In this document: piece by piece, positions 1 to 7,048 of the stretch
How positions within the stretch are numbered: the stretch's first letter is position 1
Layout of the letters: every line of letters begins with the position of its first letter
DNA from: BOG-1112 sp964635325
GTDB lineage: Bacteria > Bdellovibrionota_B > Oligoflexia > Oligoflexales > Bog-1112
Length of the DNA stretch: 7,805 bases
Assembly: GCA_964635325.1 (NCBI GenBank)
Contig: CAZWOL010000089.1
Span: forward strand, 1 to 7,805
Direction of reading: 5' to 3'
The notes under the pieces: model-generated
The model's database searches: none
Told to the model about the DNA's origin: nothing
Seen by the model: the letters and a program-made list of their open reading frames with translations, nothing else
Position numbers and translations under genes: made by a program

Positions 1-1154
1 CGTGTATCCGGTCTTTTCCCACTGATGAACTTGATGTCAAAACTAGCAGGCAGAGTGAAGTCTAAATTTGAACAGGATTTACCTTTCACTCGACGTGTGT
101 CCAATGCAGCTTGGGCTGCATCTTGTTCTTCTTTGAGTTTTCGAAGGCCACTTTGTTCGTTGATGTTCTCATAAAATTTATTAGAGGCATCGTTGATTTC
201 ATCCTGCAAAGTTTGCATTTGAGCAGAGTTTAGATCATTTTTCACACGCGTAGCGAATTCACCAAAAGCTTGGTCAGCTTGATTTTGTTTCTCCCGCAAC
301 GTTTCTTTTAATTTACGATTCCTTTCCGCACCCTGCTCATTCTTTCTTTTTTGCTCTTCAATCTTCGTCTGCGTCGCTTTGATGTCACTCTCAAGTTTAC
401 TGAGAACATCTTGGTAAACATCGTGCTCATGCTTTGCCGCATCACGTTCTGCCGTTGCAAGATTGAGGTTACTCTGCATCATAAACAATGCACCCATGGC
501 CGCCTGAGCATGTTGAGCTTTGGCCTGCGCCGTCGGATCTCCCTGAGGGAAATATTTGGAAGCGTCAAAAGTCGGGATATAAATAGGAGCCGGGGCCATG
601 GTATAGGAAGGCTCGATTCTCTGAGGTGCTGATAGGGAGGAATCGCTTTGCCGGCTCAATGCTTGCGTCAACCATTCCGGCAGTGCACGCTCCACAGGAT
701 CAAGTGGTATACCGTACGGATGAAGGGAATCTGGATTGAAATTTGGAGCTGAGTAAGAAAAACCACCCCCCATATGCATATTAGGTTTTGGCTGCGATGA
801 TTCTGCTTCAGACCAGGCTGTTGCATGCAATTTGAGGGATCGAGAATAGAAAATGCCATCTGCGGTAAACGTTCCTGAAACACAAATCGTCGCTCCACAA
901 TCTTTGCCTGTTGTTACTGTGATTTGTTGATTAGATGCCTTAGATAGGGTGTCTCCTCCAACTCTTTCGACCGCAGCACTAACATAAGCTGACAGCTCCT
1001 CAGGCGTCATGTTGATATAGACTTCACCATCTTTTATTGAGATATTGTCGGAAACAGCCGCTAGAGAACCGCCTCCAGAGAGACCAAGCCCAAGTACAAA
1101 ATAGAACGTTAAAAACACTCTACGCGTTTTCGTAAACTCACTAATTATAGACAT
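1..1154 (-). CDS. Exported protein with Pro-rich middle and coiled coil, 3' end outside the window
   Basis: This frame is open from an ATG at 1154-1152 to the left edge, giving 384 codons with no stop, so the C-terminus is missing. I do not recognise the family. Residues 10-33 look like a Sec signal peptide: TRR followed by a hydrophobic FLTFYFVLGLGL core, a Gly-rich stretch, and likely cleavage after LAA. A small domain follows (about 35-115) with a close Cys pair, C86 and C91 (KDCGATIC), which may form a disulfide in the periplasm. Residues 120-205 are rich in Pro, Ser and Tyr and look disordered. Residues 225-355 are Glu-, Lys- and Gln-rich and almost certainly coiled coil. The ATG overlaps the stop of the upstream 426-aa gene by 10 bp (ATGTCTATAA), so translational coupling is likely; a GGAGAG lies about 11 nt upstream. 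An envelope or secreted structural role is inference only. Confidence 0.85.
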   Translation of the reverse strand, partial: MSIISEFTKTRRVFLTFYFVLGLGLSGGGSLAAVSDNISIKDGEVYINMTPEELSAYVSAAVERVGGDTLSKASNQQITVTTGKDCGATICVSGTFTADGIFYSRSLKLHATAWSEAESSQPKPNMHMGGGFSYSAPNFNPDSLHPYGIPLDPVERALPEWLTQALSRQSDSSLSAPQRIEPSYTMAPAPIYIPTFDASKYFPQGDPTAQAKAQHAQAAMGALFMMQSNLNLATAERDAAKHEHDVYQDVLSKLESDIKATQTKIEEQKRKNEQGAERNRKLKETLREKQNQADQAFGEFATRVKNDLNSAQMQTLQDEINDASNKFYENINEQSGLRKLKEEQDAAQAALDTRRVKGKSCSNLDFTLPASFDIKFISGKRPDT

Positions 1155-2425
1155 TGATTTTTCAACTCTCCAAAAAGATTTTCAATTTGCAAATTGTTTT
1201 CTTCACTGTTCAAAATCTCTTCACAAAGATCTCGACAGGAGTCTGATAGCGATTCGTTTTTTCGACTAAGCGCGCGTCTACAAATTCTTTTCCTCTCTTG
1301 GTCATATTTTTCCAATAACTTCAATTGCAACAAGATCTGTTGCGAAAGATTCAAATAGATATCACCATACATGGTGATAACCTTACTAATGCGCATCTTA
1401 TCCAGGAGTCTACCATCCGCATTTTCGACGTCTTGCCGTATCTTTTCAAGAAAGAGCAAAGCATCTTGCGTCAGGATCTGAGCATGCAATGGCATTAGCA
1501 AGAAAAAAATCGTTTTATGAATACGTTCACGAATAGCATCCAAGCCATCGCTCAACTGCTTTTCTTCTTGGTACTCTTCTTCCAAATCTCTTTGCAGATC
1601 ATCCAGAAGATCTAGCCCCATCTGTCGAGTTTGCAATTCTTTTTCACGAGACAAACTTAGATACGCAAATCTGCGAACATCATTACATAAAATAACGCGT
1701 CGTAATTGCTGATTACCTAATGCGGATCGCAACGACTTAAGAGCATCTAAATAAGCTTCAATATCTTTATTGGCCTGCTTCGCATTTTCATTTTTTTGTT
1801 CGCCACCATTCAAATAATCATCAATATTTTTTTCAAGTAATGCATTCCGTAAAAATTGAAGAGAGTTCCTTATGGCATCGATTTTGGCTAAAATTTCATT
1901 TTCAAATACTAAAAGTTCTTTGTTCGATGGGAAAATTTTCATGGATTTTCGAAAAGATTCTCGATCAGTTCGATATTGAATTAAAGCCTCTCTCTTAAAA
2001 ACTTGAGTTGACAAAAACCAAACCTCGAGATCCTGATGCCAGGATAGACTTTTCTCCCGTAAAAGCATAATTTTTGATTTCAACTCTATGAGATCTGACT
2101 CCAGAACACCAAAAATCGCGGAAAACTCAGAAAATTTATATTGAATATGATCAACTTCATAAATTTCATTTAAAGTTTTGAGTTCTTCTTGTTTAAGAAG
2201 CCAGTGGAGGGAAACCTCTTTTGAAAAAAAGTCTGAACAACTTATTCTTAAAAAATCAGCAGCAACAACGTCTACTTTCAGTTTGGGTAATCTGGAACGA
2301 AAACCGTCTCGCTCCGCATGAAGCTTTGAAATTCTTTCATTGACTGAACAAGCAAGATCATACAGATAGTCTGCATGCAACGGGGAGCAAAGACAAATAG
2401 AAAAAAATATAAAAAAAACCTTCAT
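1145..2425 (-). CDS. Exported helix-rich protein of unknown function (426 aa)
   Basis: The gene begins with ATG at 2425, preceded by AAGAGG five bases upstream, a good ribosome binding site. Residues 1-18 (MKVFFIFFSICLCSPLHA) form a short Sec signal peptide with likely cleavage before DYLYD. The mature part is rich in Leu, Glu, Lys, Arg and Gln, and long stretches (roughly 90-400) read as alpha-helix or coiled coil. I see no catalytic motif or membrane segment after the signal peptide and do not recognise the family. A poly-A/T run near 2401-2419 is simply the Phe/Ile codons of the signal peptide. It is the middle gene of a three-gene set: 23 bp after the 391-aa gene and overlapping the next gene by 10 bp. 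A periplasmic or envelope scaffold, or a secreted factor acting with its two neighbours, is plausible but inferred. Confidence 0.87.
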   Translation of the reverse strand: MKVFFIFFSICLCSPLHADYLYDLACSVNERISKLHAERDGFRSRLPKLKVDVVAADFLRISCSDFFSKEVSLHWLLKQEELKTLNEIYEVDHIQYKFSEFSAIFGVLESDLIELKSKIMLLREKSLSWHQDLEVWFLSTQVFKREALIQYRTDRESFRKSMKIFPSNKELLVFENEILAKIDAIRNSLQFLRNALLEKNIDDYLNGGEQKNENAKQANKDIEAYLDALKSLRSALGNQQLRRVILCNDVRRFAYLSLSREKELQTRQMGLDLLDDLQRDLEEEYQEEKQLSDGLDAIRERIHKTIFFLLMPLHAQILTQDALLFLEKIRQDVENADGRLLDKMRISKVITMYGDIYLNLSQQILLQLKLLEKYDQERKRICRRALSRKNESLSDSCRDLCEEILNSEENNLQIENLFGELKNQCL

Positions 2426-2448
2426 CGAAACCTCTTCAAAATGAGAAA

Positions 2449-3624
2449 TTATTGGCCTTGAATTTCATCCAGCAACCAGTTTGCCTGAATTTGCGATGAA
2501 TCTGCATAAGAACTTGCAACGACCAGAGCCCAAGCTGCTTCAGTGATTTGACGCTGCCTGAGCTTAGCATTCAAATATTTAACAATCAAATCGTAGCTTT
2601 GTTTATCGCTGATATGTTCCTTATGTTCGAGCATTTCTTTCACAATTGGCCCAAGGCATTTATACGGAATTTCGCAAAAATTGCGCAACTGAGTTTGCGT
2701 AGACTTTTCAATAAAATAGGACCATAGATCCTTCATTCCGCTTTTACTTTTCACCTCATCAGACAGAATTGCATGAATATCCAATGCTTTTTGCAGCTGA
2801 GATACAATTGAATTCTGAGAACTTAAAGTAAGATCCTCGAAATCTACACCTTGGCTATCTTTCAGAATTTGTGCATTTTCATACACCGAACATAGCGTTT
2901 CATATTTGCGACGTTGATGAGATTCAAAATTTTTGTGCAGTTCATCGAGAAGATTTTTTAGCTCTGAAGAATACGCTTGCAACATATTTAAGTCAGCTTG
3001 TATACAATCAATGTCGAATGCGATTCTCAAATCTTTAATTTGAACCTGACAAGACGCAGGAATCCTTGCCAGAGAGTATTTGGGGAGATTCTTCTGACGA
3101 TGAATATTGGCAAGTGAAAGCTCCGCATAAAATTCCAATCGCTCCGAATCGAGATGACGAATGAATTTGTTTTTTTCTGCAGGTGATAGTTGATCTAAGA
3201 ATATTTCATAGTCCTGACTGGTGCCTTGGACAATTCTTAGAGAGAGTAGATTCCCCACAGGAGATTGCATAACAATCTCATCTGTCCAAAGTTGGCTTCG
3301 ACGGCAAGCTTCATCATGCCATGACCAATCAACAGAGAATTTTATTCTTGGCTCCAATCCTTTTAAGAAAATTGTTTTCTCTTCGCTACTAGGATTTAAA
3401 ACTATAAAGGTATTCTCAAATATCTTCTCGAGAGAAATTCTTTGTATTCCCGAAAGTTCCTTAAAAGACGGAATAACGAGGGATAGCATTTGCTTTTGCT
3501 CATCAATATAACACGCTTGTTTGAAATCTTTCCGTTCGATTTTGCAAACGATCATATTTTTTTCTGAAGCAATAATTTTCGATGGCGATGTTAAGAGAAT
3601 CAGCAAAAAGAACAAGCTTTTCAT
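2449..3624 (-). CDS. Exported protein of unknown function (391 aa), first gene of the operon
   Basis: The ATG at 3624 is preceded by GGAAAAG within 15 bases, an acceptable ribosome binding site. Residues 1-20 are a Sec signal peptide (Lys, then FFLLILL, then cleavage near IIAS). The first half after it looks like mixed beta/alpha sequence with scattered Cys (for example C27 and C38). Residues about 210-390 are helix-rich and charged, ending in an Ala-rich helical tail (EAAWALVVASSYADSS). No enzyme motif is visible and I do not recognise the family. It is the first gene of a minus-strand set of three exported proteins, with only 23 bp to the next. A weak sigma-70-like promoter lies about 55 bp upstream. 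The gene is certain as a coding region; its function is unknown. Confidence 0.87.
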   Translation of the reverse strand: MKSLFFLLILLTSPSKIIASEKNMIVCKIERKDFKQACYIDEQKQMLSLVIPSFKELSGIQRISLEKIFENTFIVLNPSSEEKTIFLKGLEPRIKFSVDWSWHDEACRRSQLWTDEIVMQSPVGNLLSLRIVQGTSQDYEIFLDQLSPAEKNKFIRHLDSERLEFYAELSLANIHRQKNLPKYSLARIPASCQVQIKDLRIAFDIDCIQADLNMLQAYSSELKNLLDELHKNFESHQRRKYETLCSVYENAQILKDSQGVDFEDLTLSSQNSIVSQLQKALDIHAILSDEVKSKSGMKDLWSYFIEKSTQTQLRNFCEIPYKCLGPIVKEMLEHKEHISDKQSYDLIVKYLNAKLRQRQITEAAWALVVASSYADSSQIQANWLLDEIQGQ

Positions 3625-4057
3625 ATCGATCTTTTCCGTATCTTTTTAGTCGAATGCGTTGTCATTTATTCAAAAAATTTATCTAACAGTCTTCTCACCA
3701 AAACAACAGTCTGAATACCCAATGAGACATAGACTTGCAAGTATTTAAAAAGTTTTTGTGAAATAAACAAAAAATCCTGGGTGACTTCCAAGAAAATAAA
3801 TTTGGAGAAAAAAGACAAGGTTTCAAGAAACTTCAAGTGTACAAAACATTGAGCTGATAGCAAATATGTCTAAAGTTTTTGATGCATTATCCAGAACAAC
3901 TCTTAACCGTCGGTGCTAAAAAGTCATCTACACGGACAACCCACCTAAAACCGCCACGACGAATGCATTGCTTTTTTGGAAGAATATCCTAGACTGCACT
4001 TGCGTAAAAAAAAGCGAGCCCAAGTGTTGTAACAAGCAACAAATGAGCTCTGAATAA
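3625..4057. other. Intergenic or decayed stretch between the operon and the replication-like gene
   Basis: I see no convincing gene, tRNA or CRISPR here. The left part probably holds the promoter of the minus-strand operon. On the plus strand, the frame of the replication-like gene continues upstream but is broken by TAA at 3917 and TAA at 4055. Between them the translation is fairly protein-like, and ATGs in this frame occur at 3866 (a 17-codon frame) and at 4043 (only four codons before the 4055 stop). This could be a decayed 5' end of the downstream gene, or simply leader DNA. A 65-codon minus-strand frame (3863-3666) has a TTG start, no clear ribosome binding site and a low-complexity Phe/Leu-rich product, so I do not call it a gene. 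Confidence 0.5.
3678..3706 (-). promoter_or_regulatory. Possible sigma-70-type promoter of the three-gene operon
   Basis: Read on the minus strand, TTGTTT (3706-3701) is followed after 17 bases by GATAAA (3683-3678), about 55 bp before the ATG of the 391-aa gene. Spacing is ideal, but the -10 matches consensus at only four of six positions and the -35 mainly at TTG. In AT-rich DNA such matches arise by chance, so this is tentative. Confidence 0.25.
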
Positions 4058-4074
4058 ACCACCTGTAACAAGCA
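4028..4074 (+). repeat. Two direct copies of TGTAACAAGCA, 36 bp apart
   Basis: TGTAACAAGCA occurs at 4028-4038 and again at 4064-4074. The 36-bp period equals 12 codons and both copies lie in the frame of the downstream gene (Cys-Asn-Lys-Gln), on either side of the TAA at 4055. The second copy runs into the AGGAGG. It may be a small tandem duplication in the leader or a pair of binding sites; two copies are too few to decide. Confidence 0.5.
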
Positions 4075-4079
4075 GGAGG
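4074..4079 (+). promoter_or_regulatory. Perfect Shine-Dalgarno AGGAGG without a conventional start codon behind it
   Basis: AGGAGG at 4074-4079 is the best ribosome binding site in the window and lies in the open part of the replication-like frame. The only in-frame near-start codons at useful spacing are CTG at 4085 (5 nt) and CTG at 4088 (8 nt). No ATG, GTG or TTG follows at usable distance. Either initiation uses CTG, or the original start has been lost by mutation. Confidence 0.45.
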
Positions 4080-4273
4080 CCTATCTGCTGCCTAATATAG
4101 ATCCAGAAACATCGCAAATAAAGCCTAAAAAGCATAGTTTTGATGCGGCTAAATCACTTTCTGCAAAAAAAGCTCCGCGTAGTCATTTTCAGTACAAAAA
4201 ATGGCTCTGGGATGCTGCTGGCAAGCGCACCGGCGCCATAAAAATCCAGCCTCTGCCTGGTGAACATGCCGAT

Positions 4274-5857
4274 TTGATCAACACTTGCTACTTCAATCCT
4301 TCGACAAATACCGAAACGCTCTATTGTATAGCACTCGATCTTGACGCTCATCGTGCTGGCAAGCAATGGAAGACCAGAGATGGTCGGATGAAATGGCCCT
4401 TGGTTCGTAAGTGGCTGAGCGAAAAGCATCCGCAGATTTTTCAGTATCTTTTTGCTGCAGTAAAATCAACAAGTGGCAAAGGACTTGCGATTTTCTTTGT
4501 CGTTCAACCTCTCGAATTGGTAGCAAAAACACGCAAAGCGCAGACCGCAGTAAGCGCACTACTGCAAAAGCTTCTCTGTCTTTTCAATGCAGACCAACTG
4601 GGTGCCGATCCAAGTGCAATAGGCCTCAAGCGAGATTTCTGCAACTGGAAGAATCCAGACAAACTCTTGTACAGCAATGTACTTGCCTTGCGCGCCATTC
4701 AATCACATCGCACACCTGTTGTAAAAGAGCTACTACGCTACCTAAAACCGTTTGGTTTTGCAGAGTATGTCAAAAAATCTCAACGCGAAGGCTTGCTATA
4801 TCCCGACCTACGAGCTGAGAGAAAATTAGCAAAACTCTATCTGCATCTCTACAACGCATGGATCGACAGCAAAGATCACTGTGACCTTAGCGTCCGAGAG
4901 ATTCGGGAAATGACTGGACTCAGTCGTCCCTTTGTTGAAAAACTTTTGAAAGCGCCACCTAAGTGGCTTCGAACACAATACATCAGTCGAGAAGAAGGCT
5001 GGTCACTGCGCATCGAGTTAGAAACAAAGCTTACACAACGCAGTCATCACATCTGCACATCTATTGTAGGATTCGAAAGCAATCTAAAGAAAGCGATCGA
5101 AGTGCAAGATGGAGAGCGAAACTACTCTCTTACAAAAGCAACGCTACTACTCAAGCACCATGGCATCAACCAAGAAACAGCTCTGCACTTGATCAAGAAC
5201 TACGCGTCGCAAATTCCTGATGCTGAAAAATCTACGAACTGCAAAAACGCGTCAAAAATCGTCACCTCTATCTACGCTTCCTACACACACCTTCTTGGCA
5301 TTCAACCTGGCTGCGCACCGCTCTGGCTTGTATGTAATGAAAGCACTGGGACTGATGAATTAGACAAAAGCTCTAGTGATGCAAAGCATACGAAGGAAAA
5401 AACTTGCACTAGTGGGCAGAAATTTTTTCCTTTGAAAAAACCAATGCAAACAACTTTAGAGAAGGGGGGGTATCCCCCTGTTCCAATTCGCAGGAAGGTG
5501 TCGCAAGACCAGTGCATTGTTTTTTCTGGTAATTTCTATTCGGTTCCAAGTGACTATGTCACACAAACAGTCCTCGCCTGTGTGTGGCAAAACAAGCTAC
5601 GCATCTACAATGCAATCAACTTGCGTCATATTCACACTCATGACCTTGCAAATCATCACAAAGGCCATTACCAATTCGATGCTCGACACTTCGATGAAAA
5701 TGATTGTCGTCGCAGAAAATATTTAAACACGCTGCTACAAAGCTTTCGCAAAGATGGAAATCACATATTTCACACAGCTGAGAAACTAGTCGCTCGACAT
5801 GGTTTCTTTGCCATTCGAAAGCTCTGGCTACTGCGAAGACAGGTGGGTAATCATTGA
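4274..5857 (+). CDS. Primase/replication-initiator-like protein fused to an IS21 transposase-like C-terminal domain
   Basis: The TTG at 4274 is the first conventional start and gives 527 aa. The frame is open from 4058, and the 72 extra codons look protein-like (HFQYKKWLWDAAGKRTGAI), so the true N-terminus may be near CTG 4085. Residues 17-140 resemble an archaeo-eukaryotic primase (prim-pol): acidic ALDLDAH at 20-26, STSGKG at 65-70, and GADPSAIGLKRDFCNW at 110-125. Residues 204-226 look like a helix-turn-helix. Residues 279-337 (GERNYSLTKATLLLKHHG, ending VTSIYASY) match the PriCT_1 pattern of plasmid and phage primases. After a Ser/Lys-rich linker, residues 411-520 resemble the C-terminal beta-barrel and tail of IS21-type IstA (GNFYSVPSDYV, then IHTHD). 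The integrase DDE core is absent. Domain calls are by eye. Likely role: replication initiation of a mobile element. Nothing downstream is co-directional except a copy of its own tail. Confidence 0.8.
   Translation: MINTCYFNPSTNTETLYCIALDLDAHRAGKQWKTRDGRMKWPLVRKWLSEKHPQIFQYLFAAVKSTSGKGLAIFFVVQPLELVAKTRKAQTAVSALLQKLLCLFNADQLGADPSAIGLKRDFCNWKNPDKLLYSNVLALRAIQSHRTPVVKELLRYLKPFGFAEYVKKSQREGLLYPDLRAERKLAKLYLHLYNAWIDSKDHCDLSVREIREMTGLSRPFVEKLLKAPPKWLRTQYISREEGWSLRIELETKLTQRSHHICTSIVGFESNLKKAIEVQDGERNYSLTKATLLLKHHGINQETALHLIKNYASQIPDAEKSTNCKNASKIVTSIYASYTHLLGIQPGCAPLWLVCNESTGTDELDKSSSDAKHTKEKTCTSGQKFFPLKKPMQTTLEKGGYPPVPIRRKVSQDQCIVFSGNFYSVPSDYVTQTVLACVWQNKLRIYNAINLRHIHTHDLANHHKGHYQFDARHFDENDCRRRKYLNTLLQSFRKDGNHIFHTAEKLVARHGFFAIRKLWLLRRQVGNH
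5464..5478. repeat. G7-TAT-C5 palindromic tract in the linker between the two halves of the fusion
   Basis: Seven G (5464-5470), TAT, then five C (5474-5478) form a 5-bp GC stem with a 3-base loop inside the coding sequence. It encodes Lys-Gly-Gly-Tyr-Pro-Pro and lies exactly where the primase-like part ends and the transposase-like part begins. A G7 run is prone to slippage, so it could shift the frame. In this sequence the frame is intact. Confidence 0.55.
5617..5857 (+). repeat. Copy 1 of a 241-bp direct repeat: 3' end of the replication-like gene
   Basis: Bases 5617-5857 align without gaps to 7049-7289 (offset 1,432). By hand count 33 positions differ, about 86% identity. The match starts at CAACTTGCG and ends exactly at the stop codon. 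Inside it, 5792-5843 (52 bp) is identical to 7224-7275, although the rest of the repeat differs at roughly one base in six. About 17 codons differ silently and 12 change the amino acid, so both copies diverged while under some coding constraint. Confidence 0.9.
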
Positions 5858-5871
5858 ACTTAGGGAAGTTC
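5856..5871. terminator. Weak hairpin at the tail-to-tail gene junction
   Basis: GAACTT (5856-5861), loop AGGG, AAGTTC (5866-5871) makes a perfect 6-bp stem that begins in the stop codon of the replication-like gene. No U-tract follows on either strand and the stem is only moderately GC-rich, so it is a poor intrinsic terminator. It sits in the 49-bp gap between two convergent genes, where a bidirectional terminator would be expected. Confidence 0.2.
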
Positions 5872-5906
5872 CGTTGTGCTGGTGTATTGAGAAATTAGGA
5901 TTGAAT

Positions 5907-6791
5907 TTACATACGCGCCCGTTTTTTTCCGCGTTTACTACAACAATTGCCCCCGCCTTCTGCTTGCGCAGGCAGATCATCTACCGGACAAATTTCTGCG
6001 GGCGTCGGTTGAACTGTGGATAGTTGTGCTGCCGTTGCAAATTGAAACATATTTGTAATCGTTCTCGTAGATATAAATGCCACAGGCTCATACATAGGAG
6101 CTGTATTTATGCTCTGTAGCGCTGAGATTATAACTAGAATTTGCTCGAAACTCATTTGTGGACGAGATGCAAGCGTCTCTCTAAAAGCAGCTTCAGCAAT
6201 TCTGCGAAACACCATAAAATCAGAATTTAATACTCTATTAAAAAAATGACGCCACACTAAAGAAACTGGATTGGAAGGATTTTCAAAGAAACCACGAAGA
6301 TCAGAAGAATGTAAAGCTTCATCAATTACTGCTTGCTCAAGCTCCTCACGTTGGGCATGCATTTGCCTAAGATCTTCAGACATTACACGGCTCGCTCCAA
6401 ATACTTGAAGTATAGTTGCCTCAGTCCATGGATGATCGGGCCCCTCACCTGCCAACCTATGCAAGCTAACGACTATGTTGCAACCAAGACTCTCTTGCGC
6501 TGCTCTCACTTCTGCCTCCACTTCTGCCTTTAAGAATTCAGTCGAATTTGCAATACGCGCATAAATGAGTGTACGGACCATAAAGCTCAGACTGGAATAG
6601 ATCGCACCCATTTCGAGAGCTCGGATGCAAATTTTATCATTCCTCTCAAGATTTGGTTCGAAATCTGCCGTTTCTAACGGCTCTAACGCAGGATATTGTG
6701 AATGTTCATCGCGTCGTGGAAATTCATCTGATGCATTCGCGACGTTAGAAACGAAAAGAACGATGTAAATACCAATTAAAATGGTTTTCAT
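5907..6791 (-). CDS. Exported protein of unknown function (294 aa), cargo between the two repeat copies
   Basis: A longer frame starts at 6836, but I choose the ATG at 6791: GGAG lies nine bases upstream, and the protein then begins with a perfect Sec signal peptide (MKTILIGIYIVLFVSNVANA, cleavage after ANA). The 15 extra residues of the longer form would bury this signal. The mature protein is mostly helical, with EFLKAEVEAEVRAAQESLGC and an acidic-basic helix near MHAQREELEQAVIDEALH. It ends in a Cys- and Lys/Arg-rich tail (GGGNCCSKRGKKRARM). I do not recognise the family and see no catalytic motif. Its stop lies 49 bp from that of the replication-like gene, tail to tail, and the gene lies wholly between the two 241-bp direct repeats. 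A secreted, possibly host-directed protein is an inference from the signal peptide and setting. Confidence 0.82.
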   Translation of the reverse strand: MKTILIGIYIVLFVSNVANASDEFPRRDEHSQYPALEPLETADFEPNLERNDKICIRALEMGAIYSSLSFMVRTLIYARIANSTEFLKAEVEAEVRAAQESLGCNIVVSLHRLAGEGPDHPWTEATILQVFGASRVMSEDLRQMHAQREELEQAVIDEALHSSDLRGFFENPSNPVSLVWRHFFNRVLNSDFMVFRRIAEAAFRETLASRPQMSFEQILVIISALQSINTAPMYEPVAFISTRTITNMFQFATAAQLSTVQPTPAEICPVDDLPAQAEGGGNCCSKRGKKRARM

Positions 6792-6800
6792 ATATATAAG

Positions 6801-6804
6801 CTCC
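6801..6804 (-). promoter_or_regulatory. Ribosome binding site that fixes the start of the 294-aa gene
   Basis: On the minus strand GGAG (6804-6801) is followed by CTTATATAT and then ATG at 6791, a spacing of nine bases. The alternative start at 6836 has no comparable site. I found no convincing -35/-10 pair further upstream; TATATC (6829-6824) is the best -10-like sequence, but its -35 is poor. Confidence 0.6.
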
Positions 6805-6968
6805 GGGGTATTGAAGCCGGTACGATATACAAACACTGTTCAAAAGTCCAGCTGTCATCATAAGGCATTGATACAAAAGGATTCCGATGGGTCTAACACC
6901 GCTCCCCTAGCAAGCTTACAGATTGCAGCTCATGCCCTTGACCACCCCCTGAAATATTCGACAATAGA

Positions 6969-7011
6969 CTTATATATGAATCTTAATTTATTTTTAAAAC
7001 TTATATATAAG
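6969..7011. repeat. AT-rich inverted repeat CTTATATAT / ATATATAAG
   Basis: CTTATATAT at 6969-6977 and its exact complement ATATATAAG at 7003-7011 flank a 25-bp AT-rich centre. Because TATATA is self-complementary, ACTTATATAT also repeats directly (6968-6977 and 6999-7008). The same nine-mer on the minus strand forms the spacer between ribosome binding site and start of the 294-aa gene (6800-6792). The stretch lies between that gene's 5' end and repeat copy 2, so it may be regulatory or a relic of the junction. Chance in AT-rich DNA is a real alternative. Confidence 0.4.
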
Positions 7012-7048
7012 ACTTTAAATATGCGATCTGCCGCACATGAGATCCTGC

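Noticed and set aside
351..632. 93-codon plus-strand frame
   Set aside because: It lies antisense inside the long continuous exported-protein frame (1-1154, minus), which has a signal peptide and coiled coil; the plus-strand product is Arg/Leu-rich without any family resemblance.
3666..3863. 65-codon minus-strand open frame upstream of the operon
   Set aside because: TTG start without a clear ribosome binding site, low-complexity Phe/Leu/Val-rich product, and it lies where the operon promoter is expected.
3880..4060. Possible tRNA or small structured RNA in the gap
   Set aside because: No cloverleaf, T-loop GTTCRA-type motif or strong hairpin with U-tract could be found by eye.
4274..5857. 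Complete IS21 insertion sequence (istA-istB)
   Set aside because: No DDE integrase core, no istB-like ATPase gene and no terminal inverted repeats could be seen; only the C-terminal part resembles IstA.
6792..6836. Longer start for the exported cargo protein (309 aa)
   Set aside because: The extension has no ribosome binding site and would place 15 residues before a perfect signal peptide; the ATG at 6791 has GGAG at nine bases.
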